From JALOLV01 sp046295175 (GTDB lineage: Bacteria; Bacteroidota; Bacteroidia; Cytophagales; Spirosomataceae): a stretch of DNA of 64,000 nt. How positions within the stretch are numbered: the stretch's first letter is position 1; each line of letters begins with the position of its first letter. Below the pieces are notes generated by a model. It was given only the letters and a program-made list of their open reading frames with translations, did not search any database and was not told where the DNA came from. The stretch spans positions 234,196 through 298,195 of the forward strand of contig JBKBNY010000007.1 of assembly GCA_046295175.1 (NCBI GenBank), written 5' to 3'. Positions 1 through 8,079 of this stretch are shown in pieces. The translations under genes and the position numbers were made by a program.

Positions 1-966
1 GCGGTAATTATAATTGATATACCCCAAAATATAAGCTGCGTATCGCCCGGCAGTTCCTTCGTATCCGTACTTGTTTTTTGCTATATTATCCAATAGCTCC
101 TTGGCGTAAGTCTCGGCTTCGTCGGCTTTGCCAAGCATAAATGCTGTACGGGCGGCGTATCGGTGAAAAAACGAATTATCCGGAAAAGTACTGTGCATCA
201 TTCTGGCCATATTGTAAGCCTTTTGGTCTTGGCGTTCCATGCTGTAAATCTGCACCAAAAAATAGCGAGACTCCATACGAGTATAAAACGCATTGAGCGA
301 AACATACTCCAATTGCTTGATTCCTTCGTTTTTATTACCCTTTCTAAAAAATACGAGCAATGGTTTTAGCGATGGATAATTCTCAGGAATCCATTTTGAA
401 TAATAATTATACAGCCCATCGCCCATATACAATTCTGGACTAAAATCTCCAAATCCGCGACTTCTTTCGAGGTATTTCATGGCTTGCTTACCCACGTAGG
501 CGGCTTTTACCCAACGTTCACGCTCGGTGTGTAAACGCCCTTTAAAGGCATACGCCGCTGCCATAAAAAACGCCGCTTCTTTGTTGCTCTCGTCGTCGTC
601 ATAAATCTCTTCGGCAAGGTCTATGGCTTTGTCCATGTAAGCCTCGCAGGCATCATCGTATTTAGTAACCTTTGTATCTGGCACAATCTTCCACCACTCA
701 TTGAGACCCAATAAAAAATAACCAATCGGATGGTCAGGATACTTGATAGTCAGCCATTTAAAGTCACGTTCGGCAGCATCAAAATTAAAATTATACATGT
801 TGTTCATGGCGGCAGTCATCTCAATCTGAATCGCTCGATTAGCCATCAACATCTCACGTTTTTTATTTTTATCATCGCCACTAAACCACGAAAACAACTG
901 AGCATGAGCCACTTGCGAAATCAAAATCAACACAACAATGCTTCTAATATTCTTTATGGATTTCAT
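1..966 (-). CDS. Secreted TPR-like protein, C-terminus cut by window edge
   Basis: An open frame starts at an ATG (complement of 964-966) and runs without a stop to the first base, giving 322 visible residues; the 3' end lies outside the window. It opens with a signal peptide (MKSIKNIRSIVVLILISQ, then VAHA|Q as likely cleavage site), so the mature protein should be periplasmic or outer-membrane associated. The rest is alpha-helical and rich in Tyr/Ala pairs spaced like tetratricopeptide repeats (for example around HRYAARTAFMLGKADEAETY), typical of Bacteroidota TPR scaffold proteins. No enzyme motif is visible. It is divergent from the LytTR gene at 1222. The TPR reading is by pattern only; the specific role is unknown. 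Confidence 0.7.
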   Translation of the reverse strand, partial: MKSIKNIRSIVVLILISQVAHAQLFSWFSGDDKNKKREMLMANRAIQIEMTAAMNNMYNFNFDAAERDFKWLTIKYPDHPIGYFLLGLNEWWKIVPDTKVTKYDDACEAYMDKAIDLAEEIYDDDESNKEAAFFMAAAYAFKGRLHTERERWVKAAYVGKQAMKYLERSRGFGDFSPELYMGDGLYNYYSKWIPENYPSLKPLLVFFRKGNKNEGIKQLEYVSLNAFYTRMESRYFLVQIYSMERQDQKAYNMARMMHSTFPDNSFFHRYAARTAFMLGKADEAETYAKELLDNIAKNKYGYEGTAGRYAAYILGYINYNYR

Positions 967-1221
967 CTTTTTATCTCCTATTTTCTCACATTAACGATTG
1001 CCAAAATACATTATTATAAAACTTAATAAATTCTTAAAATTTATTTAAAATAAACTTAATATTCTATCACTAACTTGCATAGTTAATAAATATTCAAACA
1101 AACCAATTAAGGCCTGAAAACCACCAGTTAAGTTATTAAATCCGCCGAATTCGGCTTGGCACTTGCAAATCTCGAAAGAATAGTAAAATTTTATCAATTA
1201 ATATCCCATAAAGTTTATTTC

Positions 1222-1560
1222 ATGAAAAATCTTACAACTTCCACGGGGCGTTACATTACGCTTGCCCGACGTAAACAAATCAATACGGCCGATATAATCA
1301 TGCTCGAAGCCGATGTAAATTACACCAAAATCTACCTAAATTCGGGGCAATCGCTACTCGTGGCAATCACACTCAAGCGATTTGAGTCTCAGTTTCTCCA
1401 ACAACCTTCGTTTTTCAGAACCCATAAATCTTATATCATTAATCTTGCCTACGTTGCCGACTTTGCCGAAGACATTAACATGAAAAACCAAAAAAAAGTG
1501 ACGGTTTCGAGAAGACGTCGGCCCGAATTTATCGAACGAATCAAGCAGGTAAACGTTTAA
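1222..1560 (+). CDS. LytTR-domain DNA-binding regulator (stand-alone)
   Basis: 112 residues from the ATG at 1222; an upstream in-frame TTG at 1156 would add 22 residues but the ATG gives the usual start of this family. The protein is essentially one LytTR domain: an N-terminal segment with IIMLEADVNYTKIYL, then FFRTHKSYIINLAYV, the conserved R-x-H-K/R-S-Y-x-x-N block, and a basic tail (SRRRRPEF). There is no receiver domain, so any input must come from elsewhere. LytTR domains bind paired direct repeats about two helical turns apart. The gene converges with the TetR gene at 1557 and overlaps it by 4 bp. A second LytTR protein of similar size is encoded at 35489-35806. Confidence 0.85.
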   Translation: MKNLTTSTGRYITLARRKQINTADIIMLEADVNYTKIYLNSGQSLLVAITLKRFESQFLQQPSFFRTHKSYIINLAYVADFAEDINMKNQKKVTVSRRRRPEFIERIKQVNV

Positions 1561-2177
1561 ATTTTTAGTTTTTGGTATTCGGCCAAACCTTTTTCGGATA
1601 AATACGGAACAATCGTACTAAAAGCCAGCTTCGTGTAGTAGTCGAGTTTGTCTGTTTCGCTACCTTCGTACAGCACCTCGGCACTCGCCAGCCAATAATC
1701 GCTAATGATAAACATTTGGTCGAAATAATACTGAAAATGCGTCATAATCAGTTCATCACGCAATAGTTGTTCGTGCCGGAAGACTTCAAATCCGAACTCA
1801 AAAAACACTCGTCTTCTACTCACCAATTCTCGGTGTTTTTGTTTTAATGTAGCGTTTTTTCTAACAATACTGACAAAATCCTGCATCAAGAACTTATACT
1901 TGTAGAGTGTCTCGAAGATGTGTTTTATCATCAGATACAAAGATTCTAAATTGACCTGATTCAAGAACGAAGGTGCAAGGAGCTTTTCGTCGATTTCAGA
2001 CAATAAATTATCGTACAGATGCTCGATAATGACATCGGTATTGGCAAAATGATAGCAAAGATTACCGTGGCTGATGCCCATTTCTTTGGCAATGTCTCGT
2101 ACCGTGACATCCTCATGGCCTTGCTGATTGAATAACCTCAGAGAAGTTTCGAGTATTTTAGATTTAGTATTCTTCAT
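1557..2177 (-). CDS. TetR/AcrR-family transcriptional regulator
   Basis: 206 residues. The N-terminal 50 residues form the TetR helix-turn-helix: ILETSLRLFNQQGHEDVTVR followed by DIAKEMGISHGNLCYHF, which is the strongest signature of the family. The C-terminal ligand-binding part is all-helical and not diagnostic of an effector. The start codon (complement of 2175-2177) is overlapped by a perfect inverted repeat, suggesting autorepression. Divergent from it lies rpsJ, about 200 bp away, so it might also influence that promoter, though this is a guess. The 3' end overlaps the convergent LytTR gene by 4 bp. Confidence 0.9.
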   Translation of the reverse strand: MKNTKSKILETSLRLFNQQGHEDVTVRDIAKEMGISHGNLCYHFANTDVIIEHLYDNLLSEIDEKLLAPSFLNQVNLESLYLMIKHIFETLYKYKFLMQDFVSIVRKNATLKQKHRELVSRRRVFFEFGFEVFRHEQLLRDELIMTHFQYYFDQMFIISDYWLASAEVLYEGSETDKLDYYTKLAFSTIVPYLSEKGLAEYQKLKI

Positions 2178-2196
2178 TTAGTACAAATGTACTAAA
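2177..2196. promoter_or_regulatory. Palindromic operator overlapping the TetR start
   Basis: Perfect inverted repeat TTTAGTAC-AAAT-GTACTAAA: 8-bp arms with a 4-bp spacer. Its first base is also the first base of the TetR start codon. Size and symmetry match TetR-type operators (TACA...TGTA cores), so it probably serves autoregulation. Confidence 0.65.
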
Positions 2197-2273
2197 ATTT
2201 GGTCGATTTTAAGATTCAGGTTTTCAATAGTTGAATTTTTGACAAAAACTTAGCTATAAAACCCTAAAACAAT

Positions 2274-2303
2274 TTGATTTTTGTAGAAAAAGGCATAATT
2301 TTG
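2274..2303 (+). promoter_or_regulatory. Bacteroidota-type promoter of rpsJ
   Basis: TTG at 2274-2276, 19 bp, then TAATTTTG at 2296-2303, an exact match to the Bacteroidota sigma-A consensus TTG-N19-21-TAnnTTTG. Transcription would start near 2309, leaving a leader of about 65 nt before rpsJ. Confidence 0.7.
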
Positions 2304-2373
2304 CACCTCAATTTTGAAAATCACGCACATCGGAGCGAATGGTTCTTTCGATGAGCATAAATTAACGAACCAA

Positions 2374-2679
2374 ATGTCACAAAAAATCAGAATCAAATTG
2401 AAGTCATTTGACCACAATTTAGTGGACAAATCGGCTGAGAGAATCGTGAAAGCGGTTAAGTCAACAGGTGCAGTTGTGAGTGGTCCAATTCCATTGCCAA
2501 CACGCAAAGAAATCTTTACCGTTTTGCGTTCACCACACGTAAACAAGAAATCACGCGAGCAGTTCCAATTGTGTACTTACAAGCGTTTGATTGACATCTT
2601 CCAAGCGAGTCCAAAGACAGTTGATGCTTTGATGAAATTGGAATTACCAAGTGGTGTTGATGTAGAAATTAAGGTGTAG
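2374..2679 (+). CDS. rpsJ: 30S ribosomal protein S10
   Basis: 101 residues, the normal S10 length, starting MSQKIRIKLKSFDHNLVD; the open frame extends 20 codons upstream (from 2314) but those residues do not belong to S10. Diagnostic blocks are PIPLPTRKEIFTVLRSPHV, the conserved SREQFQLCTYKRLIDI stretch and the C-terminal LPSGVDVEIKV. S10 is in the head of the 30S subunit and in other bacteria also serves as the NusE antitermination factor. Here the gene is alone: a TetR gene lies upstream and a glucan-phosphorylase-like gene downstream, with its own promoter and terminator, instead of the usual fusA-rpsJ-rplC order. No Shine-Dalgarno sequence is visible, as is common in this phylum. Confidence 0.97.
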   Translation: MSQKIRIKLKSFDHNLVDKSAERIVKAVKSTGAVVSGPIPLPTRKEIFTVLRSPHVNKKSREQFQLCTYKRLIDIFQASPKTVDALMKLELPSGVDVEIKV

Positions 2680-2700
2680 TACCCTAAATTCTGATAAAGA

Positions 2701-2738
2701 AATCCCGATTCTGCATAAGATTCGGGATTTTTTGTTTT
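2701..2738 (+). terminator. Terminator of rpsJ
   Basis: Inverted repeat AATCCCGA...TCGGGATT with a few extra inner pairs, followed by TTTTTTGTTTTG. A standard intrinsic terminator 21 bp after the rpsJ stop. Confidence 0.85.
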
Positions 2739-2903
2739 GAATATTATCCCCTTTCTCAACGATACAAATAAATCTGTGTTGAGTACTCCATTCATTTTAC
2801 TTTTTCTTCAAAAATGATTTTAAGAATATGATTGGGCAATGTATCCAAATATTGTCATAGATTCTTTACCTTTACACAACTTTAAAACCTATGATATAAT
2901 CTA

Positions 2904-4562
2904 ATGAAGAAAAATCAATTGCCTGAGCAATTTGCTCATCCTTATGCCTTTGCCCCTCAATTCAAAAAATCTGTTGCGTATTTTTCGATGGAGTTTGCCA
3001 TCGACCAAGCCCTCAAAACGTATTCGGGTGGTTTAGGTTTCTTGGCGGGTTCGCACATGAGAAGTGCCTACCAACTCAAGCAAAACCTTATCGGAATCGG
3101 AATCTTGTGGAAATACGGCTACTACGACCAAATGCGTAATAGCGACAACAGCATGGCTCCGCAGTTTAGAGAAAAAATGTACAATTTTATCCAAGATACG
3201 GGCGTACGTTTTCAGATTGAGATTGGTCAACAACCTGTTTGGGTTGCGGCTTATTATCTGGCTCCGAAGGTTTTCGGGACTGTCCCGATGTTTTTTCTGA
3301 CAACCGATACCGATGGCAATGATACCGCAGTACGCTCGATTTCGTACCGATTGTACGATGACGATGTCAATAAGAAAATCGCTCAATGTATCCTTTTAGG
3401 TGTGGGTGGAGCCAAGTTTTTAGAAACCATCAAATACGACCCCGAAGTCTATCATCTCAACGAAGCTCACGCTCTTTCGGCGGCGTTTTTTCTTTATAAA
3501 AAGCATAAAAAGGTATCAGAAGTAAAAAAACGTTTGGTTTTTACGACACACACGCCCGAAGAAGCTGGCAACGAAAAACACGATATTAATCAACTCAATG
3601 GTTTGAGCTTCTTTGCAGGAGTACCACTCAAAGAAGTTCGCGAGATTTCGGGTATTCACGATAACGTTTTCAATCATTCTCTCGTGGCTCTGCGATTTGC
3701 TCATAAAGCCAATGCGGTTTCTAAACTACACGGAGAAGTCTCTCGAAAAATGTGGGGAGGCTACGACAGTATCTGCGAGATTACGCACGTAACCAACGCC
3801 CAAAATAAATTGTATTGGGCCGATGCCGATATAGAAAAGGCTCGACAAAAAGGCGATTTGAAGAAAATAGAATCTCGCAAAAAAGAACTCAAAAGCACGC
3901 TCTTCAAGACCGTAGCCGACCAAGTGGGCAAAATCTTCGACCCAGAAGTATTTACCATTGTTTGGGCAAGGCGTTTTGCGGCTTACAAACGCCCCGATTT
4001 GTTGACCCGTGACAAAGAAGGATTCGACCGTTTGATGAAAAACAGCAAATACCCGATTCAGTTTATCTGGGCAGGTAAGCCGTATCCAAAAGACGAAGGA
4101 GCCGTAAATACCTTCAATCATTTGTATTATTTGAGCCATTTGTACCCAAATATGGCGGTTTTGACGGGCTACGAATTGGCACTATCAAAACAACTAAAAG
4201 ATGGTTCTGACGCTTGGCTCAATACGCCAATAGTCACGCGTGAAGCATCTGGCACCAGTGGAATGACAGCGGCGATGAACGGCTCGGTCAATTTATCGAC
4301 CGATGATGGCTGGGTTTGTGAATTTGCCGTAAATGGTAAAAATGCTTTTATAGTGCCAGTTGCACCGAGCAATAATGACTGGGAGCGTGATACAACCGAC
4401 ATCAAAAATATGCTCGAAACCCTCGAAAAGCAGATTTTACCGATGTATTATGACCGCCGCGACGAATGGAACAAACTCGTTTTACAAAGCATGAACGACG
4501 TATCTGAGTTCTTCGATTCAGACCGAATGGCAACCGAATATTACGAAAAAGTGTATTGCTAA
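2904..4562 (+). CDS. Short alpha-glucan phosphorylase-like protein (GT35 type)
   Basis: 552 residues, much shorter than classical glycogen phosphorylase (about 800) and like the compact 'alpha-glucan family phosphorylases'. Recognisable blocks are VAYFSMEFAIDQALKTYSGG near the N-terminus, THTPEEAGNEKHD in the middle, VWARRFAAYKRPDLL, FIWAGKPYPKDEGA and the C-terminal TREASGTSGMTAAMNGS block. In characterised phosphorylases that last block reads GTxxMK and the Lys holds pyridoxal phosphate; here the codon is ACA (Thr). Either this clade binds its cofactor differently or it is not a phosphorylase. The expected role is cytosolic alpha-1,4-glucan turnover. It is followed by a strong terminator, so it is probably monocistronic. 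Confidence 0.8.
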   Translation: MKKNQLPEQFAHPYAFAPQFKKSVAYFSMEFAIDQALKTYSGGLGFLAGSHMRSAYQLKQNLIGIGILWKYGYYDQMRNSDNSMAPQFREKMYNFIQDTGVRFQIEIGQQPVWVAAYYLAPKVFGTVPMFFLTTDTDGNDTAVRSISYRLYDDDVNKKIAQCILLGVGGAKFLETIKYDPEVYHLNEAHALSAAFFLYKKHKKVSEVKKRLVFTTHTPEEAGNEKHDINQLNGLSFFAGVPLKEVREISGIHDNVFNHSLVALRFAHKANAVSKLHGEVSRKMWGGYDSICEITHVTNAQNKLYWADADIEKARQKGDLKKIESRKKELKSTLFKTVADQVGKIFDPEVFTIVWARRFAAYKRPDLLTRDKEGFDRLMKNSKYPIQFIWAGKPYPKDEGAVNTFNHLYYLSHLYPNMAVLTGYELALSKQLKDGSDAWLNTPIVTREASGTSGMTAAMNGSVNLSTDDGWVCEFAVNGKNAFIVPVAPSNNDWERDTTDIKNMLETLEKQILPMYYDRRDEWNKLVLQSMNDVSEFFDSDRMATEYYEKVYC

Positions 4563-4565
4563 AAA

Positions 4566-4608
4566 ATAATCCTGACAGGGTTCTGAACCCTGTCAGGATT
4601 ATTTTTTT
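4566..4608. terminator. Long perfect-palindrome terminator after the phosphorylase-like gene
   Basis: Two 18-bp arms (ATAATCCTGACAGGGTTC and its complement) around a single central T, flanked by A-runs on the left and a T-run on the right, so it can work in both directions. It begins 3 bp after the stop codon. Confidence 0.85.
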
Positions 4609-4679
4609 CATTTGACCCAGTAGAATTTCAAAAACAACTTTTGCTTTTTTGCGTTATATACGTAGTTAAACCCTATTGC

Positions 4680-5228
4680 ATGAATTTAGAGTCGCCAAAT
4701 ATTATTCTTGTTGATGAATCAGACCAAGAGATTGGATTCGGAGAAAAATTGATGGTACACCAAAAAGGACTGATGCACCGTGCTTTTTCGGTGCTGATTT
4801 TCAATGAAAACAACGAATTACTGATTCACCAAAGAGCCAGCCATAAATACCACTCGGGAAGTTTATGGACGAATACTTGTTGCGGACACCCCAACGAAGG
4901 CGAAGCGATTGGCGATGCAGCTTACCGAAGACTCGGCGAAGAGATGGGCTTCAGAACCGAGCTGAAATTCCTCTATAAATTCCACTACATTGCTCATTTT
5001 GAGAACGAGTTGACCGAAAACGAAATCGACCACGTTTTTGTGGGTTATTACAATGGCGATTTTGAGGTAAACCCCGAAGAGGTTTCGGATTATCGCTGGC
5101 AGAGTGTTGAAGAAATATCCGACGATGCCGAGCAAAATCCCGAAAATTATACGGTTTGGTTTAGGCTGATTCTTCAAAACCAATCCTTCAAAAATTTTGT
5201 AAATACATTTCCAGAGCCAGTTTTTTGA
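4680..5228 (+). CDS. idi: Isopentenyl-diphosphate delta-isomerase, type I
   Basis: 182 residues from the ATG at 4680; the frame opens at 4641 but MNLESPNIILVDESDQEIG is the family start. This Nudix-fold enzyme interconverts IPP and DMAPP in cytosolic isoprenoid synthesis. Seen in the sequence: the substrate loop LMVHQKGLMHRAFSVLIFN, the active-site segment LWTNTCCGHPNEGE with the catalytic Cys and metal-binding His, and the Nudix-like helix AAYRRLGEEMGF. It is followed after 15 bp by a flavin reductase-like gene; type I Idi is not itself a flavoenzyme, so a functional link is not implied. Confidence 0.95.
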   Translation: MNLESPNIILVDESDQEIGFGEKLMVHQKGLMHRAFSVLIFNENNELLIHQRASHKYHSGSLWTNTCCGHPNEGEAIGDAAYRRLGEEMGFRTELKFLYKFHYIAHFENELTENEIDHVFVGYYNGDFEVNPEEVSDYRWQSVEEISDDAEQNPENYTVWFRLILQNQSFKNFVNTFPEPVF

Positions 5229-5243
5229 TTGTTGCGTGTGGCT

Positions 5244-5717
5244 ATGCCCAAATCTTTATTAAAACTCAAAAATTATGAGGTTCATTCTATCACGACCGTA
5301 AGTGGTGATAAGATGAATGCCAATATCGCTACGTGGATGATGCAAGTAGCAATGGGCGGTAAGATGGTCTGCGTGGCTCTCTACAAAGTAGATTATACCA
5401 TCCAATTAGTCCAGCAATCCAAAATACTGAATGTCAATCTTTTATCCACAAAACAAACTGGACTTATCCCCAAACTGGGGAGAAAATCGGGGCGAGATAC
5501 TGATAAATTCAAAAACCTAAAATATGCCCTCGACGACCGTGGTTGTCCTTACCTGACCGAAGCCGTAGGGTATATTCAGTGTAAAGTTTTGCACTCGACC
5601 GATGCCGGCGACCACGAGTTATTTGTCTGTGAGGTAATCAAGCAAGTATCCCTAAACACCGATGAAACGGTGATGACCCACCATTTTTTGCGAGAAAAAG
5701 GATTGGTTCGGGGTTAG
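5244..5717 (+). CDS. Flavin reductase-like (split-barrel FMN-binding) protein
   Basis: 157 residues from the ATG at 5244; two TTG codons at 5229 and 5232 are possible earlier starts but less likely. The pattern NANIATWMMQVAMGGKMVCVAL, slightly interrupted, followed by a segment with LLSTKQTGLIPKLGRKSGRD matches the flavin reductase-like family, in which the barrel binds FMN and catalyses NAD(P)H-dependent reduction. Length is normal. It lies directly behind idi and may share its transcript. Its stop overlaps the stop of the convergent pbpC by 3 bp. Substrate and partner monooxygenase are unknown. Confidence 0.75.
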   Translation: MPKSLLKLKNYEVHSITTVSGDKMNANIATWMMQVAMGGKMVCVALYKVDYTIQLVQQSKILNVNLLSTKQTGLIPKLGRKSGRDTDKFKNLKYALDDRGCPYLTEAVGYIQCKVLHSTDAGDHELFVCEVIKQVSLNTDETVMTHHFLREKGLVRG

Positions 5718-8059
5718 TATTTGACCGTTATCCAAATATCGCTATTGCGGCCTTTATCATCTGTACATGATATTTTTTGGCGGCCAGCTTTCGGTGTAAA
5801 AAACACTGGTTTTGTGGCTACTGACTTCGTAATTAACTGATTATCAACGTACCAGTAAACCTCCTTGACATCGTTACCTACCTGACAACTCAACTGCATT
5901 TGCTGCGGCTCATTTTTATCAATAAAATACTCGCTTCCGTCGTTTGGACTCACAATGACGGGGCTATTCGATGCCGTTCTGAAAATCCTTGTGCAGTTTG
6001 GGTTATGTGGCGGAATCTTATCGTACGCAATCTGTTTAGATTCGTAAAAAGCTATCAATTCGGGGGCTAAATTGTTGTAAATCTTTTGTTTGTAGCCATC
6101 CACAGGCAAGCAAACCGTACAATAACTCATTGATTCTGAAAGATTTACGTAAACATTCTTAAGGTGCGTACACTTGCGTGTATGCGAGACACTCGTGATG
6201 TTGTAATCCAGAATTTTATTGCTACAAAACTCATTGGGCAAATCGCCCGTTTCGGCACAAACCGCTCGGCGTTTGATTCCTTTGGGTTGCGTGAACCAAT
6301 GCACCGACGAATTGTAATCTACCATATTGAAAACCTGAAAAAGCAAGGGCGTTGCAATCTCGGCTCCGCTCAGTTCGGGTACGCCCTCGCCCGAAAAATT
6401 ACCAACCCAAACCCCAATCGTATATTTTTTGTTGTAGCCGATGCTCCAAGCATCACGCTTGCCGAACGAAGTACCCGTTTTCCAAGCGATTTTGGGCAAA
6501 TGGTACGAATAATCAAAATTATTGGGCAAGTCGGGGCGTTTGATTTGAGCCAATATCTCGGTGATAAGATAGGTAGCTTCGGAAGAAATCAACCTCTCCC
6601 CCGACCCCTCTCCAATAGAGAGGGGAGAATTGCGAGTATGGGTTAGGGTGGGGTTCTGTAGCTCCCCACCATTGGCAAATGCCGAATAAAGTCTTGTCAT
6701 TTCTTCGAGCGTAACACCACAACCACCCAAAACAATCGAAAGTCCTAAATCTTTTTCTTGGAGTTTAATAGTCTGAAAATCAGCCTTTTTGAGTTGCTCA
6801 ATCAACGCTCCTTTGCCCAAATCTCGCAGTACTTTGACGGCCGGGATATTCAGCGAATTGGCCAAAGCAAATTCTACCGAAACCTTGCCATTGAATCTCC
6901 TATCAAAATTATCGGGTTCAAAACCATTAAAATTTGTCGATACGTCATTCACCATGTTTTTTGGAGTGATGATACCCTTATCAAAAGCCGTGGCGTAGAG
7001 CAATGGCTTTAAGGCACTTCCGGGCGAACGCACCGCCTGAACACCATCGACTTGTCCGCCATCAATGGCATTCTTGAAATCGGCCGAACCCACATACGCC
7101 TCAATCTGCATGGTTTCGTTATTCAGAACCAGCACCGCTGCGTTGTGGATATTCATCGCACGAAGCCGATTGACGTAGTTTTGCACAATCTGCTCGGTGC
7201 GGGTCTGCACACCTCGATTGATACTCGCCCGAATGATGGGGATATTTGGATTTTCTTTTTTTAGACGAAGCGACAAATGCGGAGCCAATTTGGGGGCTTC
7301 GTGCCGAACGGCGTTGAGTGGCTCTCGGATAGCGTCTTCAATTTGCTGTTTATCAAATACTTTTGCAGACTCAAATCGCCGCAACCATTTGTTACGTTCT
7401 TGCACCACCAAAGGGTTGCGACTACCCAAACGCAAACTCGTGGGGCGGTTGGGGATAATCGCCAGTGTGGTAACTTCGGCAAGGCTCAGTCTATCGGGCG
7501 ATTTCTGAAAATATAGGTACGAAGCCGACTTAATGCCTTCGATATTGGAGCCATAAGGCACCAAATTGAGGTACATTTGCAGGATTTCGTCTTTTGAAAA
7601 ACGCAACTCCAACTGCATCGCTCGGGCGATTTCGGCGACTTTATTGAGATAGGTTCGTTGGTTGGGGTACAACATCCTGACCACCTGCATCGTGATGGTA
7701 CTCGCCCCTGACGTACGCTTGCCCGAAGTCAGGTTTCGGAAAGCCGCCCTTGCAATTGCCAACGGATTTACACCAAAATGATAATAAAAATATTTGTCTT
7801 CTTTTTGCAAAACGGCCTTACGCAAAATCGGGTTTATTTCTTTTAACTCTACGTACATTCGCCATTTATCGTCTTTGGTCAGAAACGCGTGGAGTAGCTT
7901 ACCCTCTGAGTCGGTTATGAGTGTAGAATATTCGACGTCGGTCTTGGGCGGAAAAACGAAATTTAGCACCATCAAAACAACAAAAACGCCCAAAAACCAG
8001 CGTATCGAGCGGTATTTTAGGAATTTTTGGAGTAATTGAGTGTATTTGGATAAGGGCAT
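5714..8059 (-). CDS. pbpC: Penicillin-binding protein 1C
   Basis: 781 residues. A short cytoplasmic tail and one membrane anchor (about residues 20-38) are followed by the GT51 transglycosylase domain (catalytic Glu in VLQKEDKYFYYHFG, near residue 87, and the TSGASTITMQVVRML block), then the transpeptidase domain with SPGSALKP (nucleophile Ser348, Lys351), SLN (402-404) and KTGTSFGKRDAW (527-529). The C-terminus carries the beta-sandwich domain typical of PBP1C. The enzyme polymerises and crosslinks peptidoglycan in the periplasm. Residues about 469-490 (NSPLSIGEGSGER) are encoded by an interspersed palindromic repeat inserted in frame. It converges with the flavin reductase gene. Confidence 0.93.
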   Translation of the reverse strand: MPLSKYTQLLQKFLKYRSIRWFLGVFVVLMVLNFVFPPKTDVEYSTLITDSEGKLLHAFLTKDDKWRMYVELKEINPILRKAVLQKEDKYFYYHFGVNPLAIARAAFRNLTSGKRTSGASTITMQVVRMLYPNQRTYLNKVAEIARAMQLELRFSKDEILQMYLNLVPYGSNIEGIKSASYLYFQKSPDRLSLAEVTTLAIIPNRPTSLRLGSRNPLVVQERNKWLRRFESAKVFDKQQIEDAIREPLNAVRHEAPKLAPHLSLRLKKENPNIPIIRASINRGVQTRTEQIVQNYVNRLRAMNIHNAAVLVLNNETMQIEAYVGSADFKNAIDGGQVDGVQAVRSPGSALKPLLYATAFDKGIITPKNMVNDVSTNFNGFEPDNFDRRFNGKVSVEFALANSLNIPAVKVLRDLGKGALIEQLKKADFQTIKLQEKDLGLSIVLGGCGVTLEEMTRLYSAFANGGELQNPTLTHTRNSPLSIGEGSGERLISSEATYLITEILAQIKRPDLPNNFDYSYHLPKIAWKTGTSFGKRDAWSIGYNKKYTIGVWVGNFSGEGVPELSGAEIATPLLFQVFNMVDYNSSVHWFTQPKGIKRRAVCAETGDLPNEFCSNKILDYNITSVSHTRKCTHLKNVYVNLSESMSYCTVCLPVDGYKQKIYNNLAPELIAFYESKQIAYDKIPPHNPNCTRIFRTASNSPVIVSPNDGSEYFIDKNEPQQMQLSCQVGNDVKEVYWYVDNQLITKSVATKPVFFTPKAGRQKISCTDDKGRNSDIWITVKY
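6593..6655. repeat. Interspersed palindromic repeat inside pbpC
   Basis: A G/C-clustered stretch unlike the surrounding gene, with the hairpin CCCCTCTC-CAATA-GAGAGGGG at 6605-6625. Read in the pbpC frame it gives NSPLSIGEGSGER, a peptide I recognise as a common coding outcome of a repeat in bacterial genomes. It sits between the transpeptidase SLN and KTG motifs without breaking the frame. Confidence 0.6.
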
Positions 8060-8079
8060 TTAGGCTTGGTTAATATTAC

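Noticed and set aside
1156..1221. TTG-started extension of the first LytTR gene
   Set aside because: The extra 22 residues do not fit the domain and the ATG at 1222 is better.
6164..7516. Several plus-strand open frames inside pbpC
   Set aside because: pbpC is intact on the other strand with all catalytic motifs; these are shadows.
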